In this document: positions 1-8,339 of the stretch, in pieces | How the letters are laid out: each line of letters begins with the position of its first letter | How positions within the stretch are numbered: position 1 is the first letter of the stretch | Origin: Marinobacterium mangrovicola | GTDB taxonomy: Bacteria; Pseudomonadota; Gammaproteobacteria; Pseudomonadales; Balneatricaceae | Assembly (NCBI RefSeq): GCF_004339595.1 | Contig: NZ_SMFU01000007.1 | Location: 434,001-498,000, forward strand | DNA length: 64,000 nt | Direction of reading: 5' to 3' | Made by a program: the position numbers and the translations under genes | The notes under the pieces: model-generated | Seen by the model: only the letters and a program-made list of their open reading frames with translations | Told to the model about the DNA's origin: nothing | The model's database searches: none

Positions 1-630
1 ATTTTGGTTGATGATCATCCACTGGTGGTTGATGGCATCCGTGCGCGGCTGGAGGATGAGCCGGGGATTCGCGTTGTGGGAGATGCCGCCAACGGCTTGA
101 AAGCGGTGGAAGCCGCTATCGAACTGAAGCCAGATGTGGTGATGATGGACGTTTCCATGCCGGTGATGAACGGCTTCGAAGCGACAAAAAAACTACGCGA
201 ATGCTGTCCTGGCGTGCGTGTGCTGATCCTCAGTATGCACGATAACCGCGAGTACATTCTCCAGCTGATCCAGTCCGGGGCTTCCGGTTACATCCTGAAA
301 GATGTCTCCTCTGAGGAGATGGTCAAAGCGATTGAGACTGTTCACCATGGCGGCACGTACTTCAGCTCTGGTGCTTCCCAGACCCTGTTTGCGCGCTTCG
401 ACGAGCCCGCTACCCCGGCGGACGATGGCAGTGTGCTGACGCCTCGAGAGCTGACCGTACTGCGCTTGCTGGCCGGAGGGCGTAACAACAAGGAGATTGC
501 CCGCGAGCTGGATATTTCCGTACGCACGGTGGAAACCCACCGCCAGAACATCAAGTCCAAGCTTAATATCCAGACCGCGGCGGGTCTGGTGAAATACGCT
601 ATCGAACACAACCTGGTACAGCTTTCATAG
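1..630 (+). CDS. NarL/FixJ-family response regulator (5' end cut by window)
   Basis: Two-component response regulator that binds DNA when phosphorylated. The reading frame is open to base 1 and the first visible residues already belong to the receiver core (VDDHPL, the acidic pocket), so the start codon lies just outside the window. The receiver spans about the first 120 residues, with the phospho-acceptor Asp in VVMMDVSMP and the conserved Lys in YILKDVSS. A LuxR-type helix-turn-helix follows (LTPRELTVLRLLAGGRNNKEIARELDISVRTVETH, given here as two adjoining segments LTPRELTVLRLLAGG and RNNKEIARELDISVRTVETH). The partner kinase is probably just upstream and cannot be seen, so the stimulus is unknown. 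Confidence 0.95.
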   Translation: MLVDDHPLVVDGIRARLEDEPGIRVVGDAANGLKAVEAAIELKPDVVMMDVSMPVMNGFEATKKLRECCPGVRVLILSMHDNREYILQLIQSGASGYILKDVSSEEMVKAIETVHHGGTYFSSGASQTLFARFDEPATPADDGSVLTPRELTVLRLLAGGRNNKEIARELDISVRTVETHRQNIKSKLNIQTAAGLVKYAIEHNLVQLS

Positions 631-665
631 AGGCCCAGGTTGTTTAATTGATGAACAGCTAAGGC

Positions 666-696
666 TTTGAAAAGAAAACTAAATTTTCTTTTCAAA
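666..696. repeat. AT-rich inverted repeat / possible terminator
   Basis: A 13-bp perfect inverted repeat (TTTGAAAAGAAAA and its complement) around a 5-nt loop, 35 bp after the response-regulator stop. It may end that transcript. It is unusually AT-rich for this window and directly precedes the tRNA promoter. Confidence 0.5.
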
Positions 697-702
697 AAGC
701 AC

Positions 703-730
703 TTGCACAAGGCGGAACGATATATATAAT
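703..730 (+). promoter_or_regulatory. sigma-70 type promoter of tRNA-Val
   Basis: TTGCAC (703-708) and a consensus TATAAT (725-730) are 16 bp apart, and the mature tRNA begins 38 bp downstream. This is a strong promoter layout, as expected for a stable RNA. Confidence 0.75.
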
Positions 731-768
731 ACGCACCACGTTTGAGGCAGAGCACAGCCCAAGCATCT

Positions 769-845
769 AGGACTATAGCTCAGTTGGTTAGAGCACCACC
801 TTGACATGGTGGGGGTCAGCAGTTCGAGTCTGCTTAGTCCTACCA
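769..845 (+). tRNA. tRNA-Val (anticodon GAC)
   Basis: A full cloverleaf can be folded by eye. The 7-bp acceptor stem AGGACTA/TAGTCCT is perfect, the D arm contains AGTTGGTTA, the anticodon stem is CCACC/GGTGG with loop TTGACAT (anticodon GAC, reading GUC), the T arm is AGCAG-TTCGAGT-CTGCT, and the 3' CCA is encoded. It is a single-gene transcript with its own promoter and terminator. Confidence 0.97.
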
Positions 846-860
846 AATTCTTTGCAGAGA

Positions 861-892
861 CAGCGGGTTAGCGAAAGCGGCCCGCTGTTTTT
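861..892 (+). terminator. Rho-independent terminator after tRNA-Val
   Basis: CAGCGGG (861-867) pairs with CCCGCTG (881-887), followed by a run of Ts. It lies 16 bp beyond the tRNA 3' end. Confidence 0.85.
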
Positions 893-1244
893 GTTTATGC
901 GCTACCCCCGAGTGCCTCTTGGATTTTGGTGTTGACGCCGGCCCGGCGCGTCGAGCGCTTACGGCGAGCTTTATCTCTTCCTCTCTATGCTTTAAGTGAC
1001 TTCGACATCGTTAACGGCTGAGCTCGCCTTCCATCCAGATTGGCTTCTTTCCGCTTGGTGCTGTGGGTCTTGTCGCTGATCTATCCCTTCTTGCTTTGAA
1101 GCCTGACTATCGGCGTCTTTTTGTGCGTGAGGAGAGGGTTTGCCTGGGTGTTGTAGGTCGGAATGAGAGTTGAGTATTTTGTAGTTTTTCCGAAAATCGG
1201 TTTTTGATATAAGATGTATCTGTTGTCCCAGATCAGCTAAACGC
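893..1244. other. Intergenic stretch with no supported gene
   Basis: No convincing coding region is seen on either strand. A 99-codon frame on the minus strand (992-1291) has no homology I recognise and overlaps the start of the next gene. The region presumably carries the promoter of the small gene at 1258. Confidence 0.5.
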
Positions 1245-1257
1245 AAGGAGGCGCGTA

Positions 1258-1467
1258 ATGATGGTGACGATGGCCACGGAGCTCGAGGCAAACAAAAGAG
1301 CGTCGGCTTTTGGATCGAAATACAACAGTGGACTTACCAAGCGCGAGTACATAGCGACTCAGGCGCTGAGCACTCTCATCGCGAGCGAAGAGTATGTAGA
1401 CAGTGATTCTGTCGCTGAGCTTGCCGTCGAGTATGCGGACGCATTGCTGCGCAAGCTTAGTCAGTAA
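1258..1467 (+). CDS. Small hypothetical protein (69 aa)
   Basis: I do not recognise a family. The protein is short, soluble and mostly helical in appearance, with an acidic C-terminal half (SEEYVDSDSVAELAVEYADALL). A strong ribosome binding site AAGGAGG (1245-1251) lies 6 nt before the ATG at 1258; a second ATG at 1261 is also possible. A good terminator follows the stop, so this is an independently expressed gene and not a chance frame. It stands alone between the tRNA and a convergent membrane-protein gene. Confidence 0.7.
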   Translation: MMVTMATELEANKRASAFGSKYNSGLTKREYIATQALSTLIASEEYVDSDSVAELAVEYADALLRKLSQ

Positions 1468-1490
1468 TCATGCTCAAAGCTTGGTAGAGA

Positions 1491-1512
1491 AACCGCCTTC
1501 GGGCGGTTTTTT
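1491..1512 (+). terminator. Terminator of the 69-aa gene
   Basis: AACCGCC-TTCG-GGCGGTT stem-loop (1491-1508) followed by six Ts. The UUCG tetraloop is a classic stable loop. The convergent minus-strand gene stops inside the T run at 1511. Confidence 0.9.
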
Positions 1513-2017
1513 ATTGTGCCTCTTCAGGCTGTTCTAATCCGCGTTGTCTGGCTTCCTCCTCCGCAAAGTGCTTCTCCAACGATTCACTGATCTCTTCCCA
1601 CATTTTGCGCTCTTTCTTCTCTTGCTCTGCTTTGGTTTGTTCCGATGGGTCGCGCTGGTAGTAGTAAGGCGTTTGCGTGCGGCTGGTGCGGTCTACATCG
1701 ACGCGGGTGAAGCCCAGGCTCTGGAATATCTGATCGGATCCCAGGTAGAGAAATACGCTGATACCTATGGAGGCGAAACCGGCCTTTTTGAAAAACTCGT
1801 GACCCGCTTTGCCGTGCTTCTCGCGTAGACGCTCAGCCCAGGCGAAGGGGCTCCAGTCGAACAGGCCGTAAAAGTAGATAAAGAAAAAATAGGGCAGAGA
1901 AGTAAGCAGGAAGGTGGCGCCATTATCGACCCTGCTGGTTTGGCTGAGCCAGTAAATCGCACCGGCGGTGATCAGCGGCATTGCGGCTAAAAATAGATAA
2001 AAGCGTATGTTTTTCAT
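1511..2017 (-). CDS. Predicted inner-membrane protein (168 aa)
   Basis: Not assigned to a named family. Three hydrophobic segments are visible: residues about 5-25 (FYLFLAAMPLITAGAIYWL), about 35-55 (FLLTSLPYFFFIYFYGLF) and about 82-100 (GFASIGISVFLYLGS). The last 60 residues are strongly charged (KAEQEKKERKMWEEISESL) and probably form a cytoplasmic helix or coiled coil. It is a monocistronic gene facing the 69-aa gene. Function unknown. Confidence 0.75.
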   Translation of the reverse strand: MKNIRFYLFLAAMPLITAGAIYWLSQTSRVDNGATFLLTSLPYFFFIYFYGLFDWSPFAWAERLREKHGKAGHEFFKKAGFASIGISVFLYLGSDQIFQSLGFTRVDVDRTSRTQTPYYYQRDPSEQTKAEQEKKERKMWEEISESLEKHFAEEEARQRGLEQPEEAQ

Positions 2018-2093
2018 GGTGTTAATTCGATACCAGCGAATATGCCGCTATCATAACGAAGCCACTGAAAAACGCTAACTGCTTGGGGGCGGG

Positions 2094-3008
2094 TTACTCG
2101 TCCCGGTCGCGCATCTCTCTGAAGGTGACCGGTGCCATGCCGGTGCGGCGCTTGAAGAAACGGGAGAAGTAAGCGGGATCGTTGAAGCCCAGGTCGTAGG
2201 CGATCAGCGAGACTGGTATCGAGGAGTAGATCAGCATCCGCTGGGCTTCCAGCGTCAGGCGATCATGCAGCATTTCACTCAGGTTTTTCTCGGCCACGGC
2301 TGCGCAGGCGCGATTAAGCGAGGTGGTCGTGGTGTGCAGTTCCTCGGCGTAGAAGCTGGCTGGCTTGTGTTCGCGGTAATGTTGCTCAACCAACTGCGTT
2401 AGCAGGCGGTAGAGGCGCTCGTAGTGGCCTTCGTCGCGGGCGCGGCGGCTGGCCTGGATACGGCGCCCGACCTTGAGCATTAATGAGTAGAGCAGCCATT
2501 CGAACATCTGCTTTTTGCCGGTGCGTCGTTCGTGGTACTCCTCCTCCATCTGTGTAATCAGTTGGCCGATGAACTCGGTATCACCGGGATGCTGTCCGAG
2601 AGGTACGATCTGCGGTGTGCGCAGCATCTCTTCGACAAATGGGAAGTCGCGCTGGAACTGCTCATCCATAATCACCAGCTGGGATACAGTAATCACTGCG
2701 CCGTTGGTGGTTTCGCGGCCAAACTCGAAGCCGTGCACGACCGAGGGTGGGATGGTAATGATGCAGGGAGCGGGCTCCGTGCGCTCTTCACCATCGATAT
2801 GGATGCGAACCTGGCCGGTGCGTACATAGACCAGCTGATACATGCGTGGATGGGTGTGGATGTTGATGGTCCAGTCGAACAGGCGGGCGCGGCTGGGAAT
2901 ATCCTCAATATGGATAAACTCCGGATCGTCCGCAGACTGGGCTTCGCTATAGAGGGCGTAGTTGGAGATGCTGCCGGATACGGCTTTACCGAGAGACTCG
3001 GGTTTCAT
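2094..3008 (-). CDS. AraC-family regulator with N-terminal cupin (HpaA/PobR type)
   Basis: Transcription regulator of 304 aa. The N-terminal half (about residues 40-130) is a cupin-like sensor (INIHTHPRMYQLVYV and the segment PPSVVHGFEF). The C-terminal 100 residues hold the two AraC helix-turn-helix units, ending in the family signature DLGFNDPAYFSRFFKRRTGM. Regulators of this layout (HpaA, PobR) respond to hydroxylated aromatic acids, which fits its place at the end of the TRAP/ligC operon. An RBS (AGGAGAGG on the minus strand) lies just before the ATG, and a terminator hairpin separates it from the TRAP genes. The effector is inferred, not shown. Confidence 0.9.
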   Translation of the reverse strand: MKPESLGKAVSGSISNYALYSEAQSADDPEFIHIEDIPSRARLFDWTINIHTHPRMYQLVYVRTGQVRIHIDGEERTEPAPCIITIPPSVVHGFEFGRETTNGAVITVSQLVIMDEQFQRDFPFVEEMLRTPQIVPLGQHPGDTEFIGQLITQMEEEYHERRTGKKQMFEWLLYSLMLKVGRRIQASRRARDEGHYERLYRLLTQLVEQHYREHKPASFYAEELHTTTTSLNRACAAVAEKNLSEMLHDRLTLEAQRMLIYSSIPVSLIAYDLGFNDPAYFSRFFKRRTGMAPVTFREMRDRDE

Positions 3009-3020
3009 ATGCCTCTCCTG

Positions 3021-3058
3021 AAAAATGGGCCGGGAGGAGGGAAGGAGTCTCCCGGCCC
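3021..3058 (-). terminator. Minus-strand terminator after the TRAP large permease gene
   Basis: A 10-bp stem GGGCCGGGAG (3027-3036) / CTCCCGGCCC (3049-3058), followed on the minus strand by five Ts. It lies between the dctM-like gene and the AraC gene and should cut most readthrough. Confidence 0.75.
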
Positions 3059-3082
3059 AGGGTCAACTGGATTTAATCTACT

Positions 3083-4369
3083 TTATAGCAGACCAAGGGC
3101 CAGCGCCGGGAAGGCGATGATCAGTGCCAGACGCACGATATCTGACAGCACGAACGGCAGCACGCCTTTGTAGATCGAGCCGATCGAGATATCGGGTGCG
3201 AACGCTTTTATCACGAAGACGTTCATGCCGACCGGTGGCGTAATCAAGCCAAGTTCGACGGTGATAACCGCAACGATGCCGAACCAGATCGGGTCGAAGC
3301 CCGCCGCCTGAACCAGCGGATAAACCACAGGCACGGTCAGCAGCAGCATGGCGATACTATCCATGACACAGCCAAGCAGCATAAACAGGATCAGTACGCA
3401 GATCAGAATCATGAACGGTGTCAGGTTCAGACTGTCGACGAAATCCACCAGTTCGAACGAGATGCGTGACACGCTGAGGAAGTAGCCGAACACTTCGGCG
3501 CCGATGATCATGAAGAAGATCATGGCGGAGGTGATCATGGTCTCTTGCAGAGCTTCGCGGAACTCGGCGAAGTTCATGCCGCGCCAGATAGCAACGATCA
3601 GCGTAGCGAAGGCGCCAATGGCCGCAGCCTCGGTTGGCGTAAACAGACCGGTGTAGATACCGCCGATGATAATTGCGAATACCGCGGTGAAGGGGATCAG
3701 ACCCTTAAGACCGATCAGCTTTTCGCGCAGGGTAGTCGCTTCACCGGGGGTCGCCAGCTCCGGCTTGAACTTGACCAGCAGGCTGATGGTTACGCAGTAG
3801 AGCACGAGGCCAAGGATGCCCGGGATCATACCGGCAATGAACATATCGCCGACAGACTGTTCGGTGATCAGTGCATACAGCAGCAGGGCGATAGAGGGCG
3901 GAATCATGATGCCGAGGGTGCCGCCGGCCGCCAGGGTGCCGGTGGCCAGAGAGTCAGCGTAGCCGTGCTTCTTCATCTCCGGTAGCGCAACGCGTGACAT
4001 GCTGGCCGCAGTTGCCACGGAGGAGCCGGAAATGGCAGAAAAGATGCCGCAGGACAGAATGGCTGCCAGCGAAATACCGCCGCGCCAGGCGCCAAACAGT
4101 GCCCGAGCCCCGGAAAATAGCTGATCAGACATCTTCGCCCGCGAGGCGAACACACCCATCATGATGAACATCGGGATGGGGCTGAAGCTGTAGTTGGAGA
4201 GGGTTTCAAACGGGCCATTTTCAAGAATAGCCATCGCCGGATCAAACGCGATGATCCAGGAGAAACCGACAAAACCGATGGTCGCCATGGACAAGGCAAT
4301 AGGTGCCCGCAGCGCCATCATGACCAGCATCAAACCGATGCAGATCAGACCTATAGTTGCAGAACTCAT
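3083..4369 (-). CDS. TRAP transporter large permease (DctM type)
   Basis: Large membrane subunit of a tripartite ATP-independent periplasmic transporter, the sodium-coupled transport pore. It has 428 aa, the usual length, with roughly 12 hydrophobic segments. Typical DctM stretches are visible, including the SGSSVATAASM region and GTLAAGGTLGIMIPPSIAL. It overlaps the small permease gene by 4 bp (ATGA), so the two are translationally coupled. Its place beside ligC and the regulator suggests that an aromatic acid entering the protocatechuate pathway is the substrate; the sequence cannot say which. Confidence 0.95.
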   Translation of the reverse strand: MSSATIGLICIGLMLVMMALRAPIALSMATIGFVGFSWIIAFDPAMAILENGPFETLSNYSFSPIPMFIMMGVFASRAKMSDQLFSGARALFGAWRGGISLAAILSCGIFSAISGSSVATAASMSRVALPEMKKHGYADSLATGTLAAGGTLGIMIPPSIALLLYALITEQSVGDMFIAGMIPGILGLVLYCVTISLLVKFKPELATPGEATTLREKLIGLKGLIPFTAVFAIIIGGIYTGLFTPTEAAAIGAFATLIVAIWRGMNFAEFREALQETMITSAMIFFMIIGAEVFGYFLSVSRISFELVDFVDSLNLTPFMILICVLILFMLLGCVMDSIAMLLLTVPVVYPLVQAAGFDPIWFGIVAVITVELGLITPPVGMNVFVIKAFAPDISIGSIYKGVLPFVLSDIVRLALIIAFPALALGLL

Positions 4370-4878
4370 GCGCTAAACCCCATTGCTGTGCAGAAACGTT
4401 GCTTGGCGACCAGCAGGGCGCGGATGGCCAGCATGGCGGTAGCAAACATTGTCAGTGCGTAGATGTAATTCATCGGGATCAGCAGGTCCTGGGTGGTGGT
4501 ACCACTCATGGCCGCCCCGTGAATCGCTTCATAGAACCGGATTGTCATGCCGGTGCCGAGCAGGGTGTAGCCGAGAAAGTAGATTCCCTCGAGGAATGAC
4601 TTTTTGCGGTCGCTGAGGCGTTCGGTGAACAGGTCGACAACCACCTGAGAGCGATCCACGCAGTAGGGCAGTGCGAACAGAATGGTGAACAGCAGGCCGT
4701 ACTTGATGATCTCGATCCCACCGATAAAGGTGAGATCGATACCGCCGTCAGTCACTTTAAAGACGAAGCGTGTGGTGACGTCCAGAAGGACGGTCACCAT
4801 CATCGCAACGATTAGCACTCCGCTTATCTGCTGCATCAGAGACGCAACAGCATCGACCAGGCGCGTAATCTGTTTCAT
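4366..4878 (-). CDS. TRAP transporter small permease (DctQ type)
   Basis: Small membrane subunit (170 aa) with four hydrophobic segments, at about residues 17-37, 50-70, 90-110 and 135-158. It joins the large permease to the periplasmic binding protein. The family is weakly conserved, so the call rests on size, topology and position between clear DctP and DctM genes, 17 bp after the dctP-like stop and overlapping dctM by 4 bp. Confidence 0.93.
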   Translation of the reverse strand: MKQITRLVDAVASLMQQISGVLIVAMMVTVLLDVTTRFVFKVTDGGIDLTFIGGIEIIKYGLLFTILFALPYCVDRSQVVVDLFTERLSDRKKSFLEGIYFLGYTLLGTGMTIRFYEAIHGAAMSGTTTQDLLIPMNYIYALTMFATAMLAIRALLVAKQRFCTAMGFSA

Positions 4879-4895
4879 GGGTTACTCCGTTCGTG

Positions 4896-5924
4896 TTACT
4901 GGCAGAGATCTGCCAGTTCCATGGTCCGTGCGTACACGTCACGAGCGGGCATTCCCTTTTCTTCCAGCTCACTCAGGTAGGATTCGGTCGCTGCATCAAG
5001 TACCGGTTTCCAGTCCGGGTTCTCGCCACCGCCTTCGATTGTGACGATGGTGTGACCAGCGGCGACAGCGTCCTTACGGCCAGCAGCGTCCATGTCATCG
5101 AAGACCTTACCGGTCTTGTCGGCCCACTTCATACCGGAGTTATCATCGATCACCTTTTTCAGGTCATCCGGCATGGAGTTGTAAACGCGGGTGTTCATGG
5201 TGACCACGAAGGAAAGGCTATACAGACCACCAATTTCGGTGTGAGTGTTGGCCAGTTCGTTGAGACGGAAAGACTTCATGCCTTCCCACGGCAGGGCGAC
5301 TCCGTCGATTACGCCACGCTGCATGGACTGGTAGGACTCAGGAGCGGGCATGCCGACCGGCTGAGCTTCCAGCTCTTCAAGCAGGTTGGCAACCACTGAG
5401 GTCGGGCGGCGGATGCGCTTGCCGGCCAGGTCAGACGGCTTCTCTACCACGGTATCCTTGAGGTGGAAGTGGCCCTGGCCGTGAGTAAACAGGAACAGCG
5501 GCTTGGTGTCTTTGTACTCGTCGGCGATGAGGCCTTCGTCATACAGTTTCTGGATAACGCAGGAGCCCTGCTGTGCGTTCTGGACAACGCCCGGCAGTTC
5601 GACAATCTGGGTCAGCGGGAAGCGGTTGGCTGTGTAACCCTGCACGGTTGCAGCCATGTCGGCGATGCCGTTGACGGTGGAGTCATACAGCGCCGGCGGC
5701 TTAGCCAGTGTGGAGGAAGGGTACATCTCTACGGCGATACGGCCATTGGACTCTTCTTCTACCGCTTTTGCCCACTCCTGGAACACGTTTTTGCTGACAT
5801 CAGCAACGGCCGGGAAAAAGTGTGCAAAACGCAGAGTGTAATCGGCAGCCATCGCCTGAGTGGTTCCAAAGCTGGAGGCTGCAATTGCAGCGGAGAGCGC
5901 GGCCGTCTTCATAATTGTTTTCAT
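4896..5924 (-). CDS. TRAP transporter periplasmic binding protein (DctP type)
   Basis: Extracytoplasmic solute receptor of 342 aa. A signal peptide covers about residues 1-27 (KTAALSAAIAASSFGTTQAMA, cleaved near AMA-ADY). The mature start YTLRFAHFFP and the segment DLAGKRIRRPTSVVANLLEE, which includes the conserved Arg that binds substrate carboxylates in this family, are typical. It is the first of the three TRAP genes and is separated from the aldo/keto reductase gene upstream by about 140 bp, where an additional promoter could lie. A carboxylate ligand, probably aromatic given the neighbours, is inferred. Confidence 0.95.
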   Translation of the reverse strand: MKTIMKTAALSAAIAASSFGTTQAMAADYTLRFAHFFPAVADVSKNVFQEWAKAVEEESNGRIAVEMYPSSTLAKPPALYDSTVNGIADMAATVQGYTANRFPLTQIVELPGVVQNAQQGSCVIQKLYDEGLIADEYKDTKPLFLFTHGQGHFHLKDTVVEKPSDLAGKRIRRPTSVVANLLEELEAQPVGMPAPESYQSMQRGVIDGVALPWEGMKSFRLNELANTHTEIGGLYSLSFVVTMNTRVYNSMPDDLKKVIDDNSGMKWADKTGKVFDDMDAAGRKDAVAAGHTIVTIEGGGENPDWKPVLDAATESYLSELEEKGMPARDVYARTMELADLCQ

Positions 5925-6042
5925 AGGTTTCGCCTCGTGTCTTGTTATGCTTTTCCAAGTTGTTGTTATTATTATGGTTGTTATCGTTTAGTTAGGATGT
6001 TGTTGGGGTACCGCGGGGGCCTGGTAACAAGCCCCATGGTTT

Positions 6043-6070
6043 TTCATTAAAACGGGTGCTTCATTAAAAC
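6043..6070. repeat. Direct repeat across the aldo/keto reductase stop codon
   Basis: TTCATTAAAAC occurs at 6043-6053 and again at 6060-6070, a 17-bp period. The second copy contains the stop codon of the minus-strand gene ending at 6064. It belongs to a set of short repeats at gene ends in this window. Confidence 0.7.
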
Positions 6071-7056
6071 TGTTCCGTATCGATCTCTTTCTGCTGCGCT
6101 TCGCTGTAGCGCGGGCCGTAAACAGTGCTCTGGTTGATCAGCGCGTTCAGGCGCTCCAGCGTTCTCGGGTCCAGCGAAACCTCATCGGCTGCCAGGTTCT
6201 CTTCCATATGGGAAGCGAAGCGGGTGCCGGGGATCGGTACGATGAAATCGCCCTGTGCCTGAACCCAGGCCAGTGCCAGCTGGGCGGGGGTGCAGCCTGC
6301 TGCTTCGGCGATCTGAACGTATTCGTTGAGCAATTTCAGGTTTTCCGCGTAGTTGTCCGCATTGAAGCGCGGCATGTTGTTGCGGATATCCTTGGCTTCC
6401 AGCGTGCTGACGTCACGCAGAGAGTTAGTCAGAAAACCGCGTGCCAGCGGGCTGAAAGCGACAAATGCGGTGCCGGTCTTACGGCAGTGCTCAAGTACCG
6501 CAATCTCAGGGTTGCGGGACCAGAGTGAGTATTCGGTTTGCAGCGCGGCGATGGGGTGTTCCTGCTGCGCGCGTGCGAGTGTGGTGGCGGATACTTCGGA
6601 CAGGCCGATAGCGCCGATCTTGCCTTCGCGTACCAGATCGGACAGTGCGCCTACGCTCTCTTCAATTGCCACATTGGGGTCGAGGCGGTGAAGGTAGTAG
6701 AGGTCGATGGTTTCAGTCTGCAGACGACGCAGGCTGGCTTCACACTGGCGCTTGATGGTTTCCGGGCGACCGTTGATCTCTTTCTTGCCGGTCTCCTGGC
6801 TGATTTCCATGCCGCACTTGCTGGCCAGGAAAAATGACTGGCGCTTCTGTTTCAGTGCTTTGCCCACCAGGGTTTCGTTCTTGCCGCCGCCGTACAGGGT
6901 GGCGGTATCGAAATGGCGGTAGCCCATATCGAACGCGGCATGCAGCGCATTGATCGCTTCGTCTTCAGCCAGCGGCGTACCGTAGGCGTGGGAGAGGTTC
7001 ATGCAGCCCAGGCCGATGCCGGGGTTGGAGAACTTCTGATCCAGAGTCGTAGTCAT
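6064..7056 (-). CDS. Aldo/keto reductase
   Basis: NAD(P)H-dependent oxidoreductase of about 330 aa with the (beta/alpha)8 fold. Family signatures are visible: DTATLYGGGKNETLVGKAL with the catalytic Asp and Tyr, FLASKCG with the catalytic Lys, and the His of IDLYYLHRLDP. The coenzyme-binding end is IPGTRFASHMEENL. I place the start at the ATG at 7056, where GAGG lies about 9 nt upstream; a frame 23 codons longer exists but its start has no ribosome binding site. It sits between ligC and the TRAP genes on the same strand, so it may act on an aldehyde or keto compound feeding the pathway. Its substrate is unknown. Confidence 0.9.
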   Translation of the reverse strand: MTTTLDQKFSNPGIGLGCMNLSHAYGTPLAEDEAINALHAAFDMGYRHFDTATLYGGGKNETLVGKALKQKRQSFFLASKCGMEISQETGKKEINGRPETIKRQCEASLRRLQTETIDLYYLHRLDPNVAIEESVGALSDLVREGKIGAIGLSEVSATTLARAQQEHPIAALQTEYSLWSRNPEIAVLEHCRKTGTAFVAFSPLARGFLTNSLRDVSTLEAKDIRNNMPRFNADNYAENLKLLNEYVQIAEAAGCTPAQLALAWVQAQGDFIVPIPGTRFASHMEENLAADEVSLDPRTLERLNALINQSTVYGPRYSEAQQKEIDTEQF

Positions 7057-7134
7057 CAGTGCGGACCTCATTTGCTGCAAGGTGTAACGGGAATTAACCG
7101 GCCCCGGGGGGGAGGAGCCGGTCAAAGAACGTGC

Positions 7135-8085
7135 TTAGCCTTCGGCCAGGCACTGTTCCAGGCGGTTCAGTGTTTCCATTGCTGGCAGGCACTGAGCTAC
7201 GCTGGAATTCGGTTCACGGCCTTCGGTTACCGCCGCGATAAATTCGCGGTCCTGCAGCTCGATACCGTTGTTGGAAACTGCAACGCCAGTCAGATCAACC
7301 GGGTTTTCGTTACCGTCTACCAGATCATCGTAACGGGCGATGTAGGTGCCCTTGTCACAGATGTAACGGAAGAAGGTGCCGAAAGGACCATCGTTGTTGA
7401 AGGACAGGGACAGGGTGCAGATCGCGCCGCCTGGCACTTTCATGCCGATGCTCATGTCCATGGCGATACCCAGGTCCGGGTGATGCGGGCCTTCCAGAGC
7501 CTGGACTTTCTCAGCGGTTTCACCGGTCTGGTACTGGAACAGGTCAACGGTGTGGCAGGCGTGGTGCCACAGCAGGTGGTCGGTCCAGGAACGGGCCTGA
7601 CCCTTGGCGTTGGTGTTGGTGCGGCGGAAGAAGTAGGTCTGAACGTCCATCTGCTGAACTTTCAGCTCGCCGGCCATGATCTTGTTATGGATCCACTGGT
7701 GGCTCGGGTTGAAGCGGCGGGTGTGGCCAGCCATCGCAACCAGACCGGTCTTCTGCTGAACTTCAACCAGCTTGCGGGCGTCTTCGATGTTGTCCGCCAT
7801 CGGGATCTCAACCATCACGTGCTTGCCCGCTTCCAGGCACTGGATCGCCTGGGAGGCGTGCATCTGGGTCGGAGTCGCCAGGATAACGCCGTCGACGTCG
7901 TCGCGGGCCAGGGCTTCAGCCAGGTCTGTGCAGTAGTGGCCAACGCCGCGCTCTTCAGCGAATGCACGGATCACGTCTTCTTTGGTGCCAACAACTGAAG
8001 TCACTTCAGCGCCTTCGATAGCGGCGATGGCATCCATATGTTTCATACCGAACGCGCCGGAAGCGCCTGCGACACAAAGTCTCAT
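7135..8085 (-). CDS. ligC: 4-carboxy-2-hydroxymuconate-6-semialdehyde dehydrogenase
   Basis: Oxidises the ring-opened product of protocatechuate 4,5-dioxygenase (as its cyclic hemiacetal) to 2-pyrone-4,6-dicarboxylate with NAD(P). It is a Gfo/Idh/MocA-fold protein of 316 aa, the length of Sphingobium LigC. Residues 1-12 give the Rossmann start (MRLCVAGASGAFG). The middle segments QQMDVQTYFFRRTN, SWTDHLLWHHACHTVDLF and the tail GIELQDREFIAAV match LigC/PmdC as I remember them. It heads the leftward operon with the aldo/keto reductase and TRAP genes, while the other pathway genes run rightwards from 9810. Confidence 0.95.
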   Translation of the reverse strand: MRLCVAGASGAFGMKHMDAIAAIEGAEVTSVVGTKEDVIRAFAEERGVGHYCTDLAEALARDDVDGVILATPTQMHASQAIQCLEAGKHVMVEIPMADNIEDARKLVEVQQKTGLVAMAGHTRRFNPSHQWIHNKIMAGELKVQQMDVQTYFFRRTNTNAKGQARSWTDHLLWHHACHTVDLFQYQTGETAEKVQALEGPHHPDLGIAMDMSIGMKVPGGAICTLSLSFNNDGPFGTFFRYICDKGTYIARYDDLVDGNENPVDLTGVAVSNNGIELQDREFIAAVTEGREPNSSVAQCLPAMETLNRLEQCLAEG

Positions 8086-8288
8086 CTGATTATCTCCTAA
8101 GCGGGTTCATTCTCTAATACTTATAGGGGATGGCGGAGTTGGTTTCTCCAGACACCCTGCAATTCAAGGTCTTACGGGCTTCAGCCTGAAAATCTGGCTG
8201 ATTTTTCTACGTTAATAGCTTAGCCCAGAGTACAGACCTATTCGCTTTGGTGAATTCAATGTAGCACCGTCGCAGGGATATTGGATAA

Positions 8289-8313
8289 TTGAATAAGTAT
8301 AAATGGTATTCAA
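8289..8313. promoter_or_regulatory. Candidate LysR-type operator upstream of ligC
   Basis: A perfect 7-bp dyad, TTGAATA-N11-TATTCAA, lies in the gap between the LysR gene (ends 8340) and ligC (starts 8085). LysR regulators bind interrupted dyads upstream of their targets. The assignment is inferred from spacing and position. Confidence 0.45.
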
Positions 8314-8339
8314 AAAAAGCAATTTGGGATGCGCAGCCC

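Noticed and set aside
992..1291. 99-codon frame on the minus strand
   Set aside because: No ribosome binding site, low-complexity polar sequence, overlaps a better supported plus-strand gene start.
769..1470. tRNA-Val as an integration site for a mobile element
   Set aside because: No integrase, no repeated copy of the tRNA 3' end seen downstream in the window, and only one small orphan gene follows.
6913..7998. 361-codon plus-strand frame opposite ligC
   Set aside because: Shadow of ligC, whose motifs are unmistakable on the minus strand.
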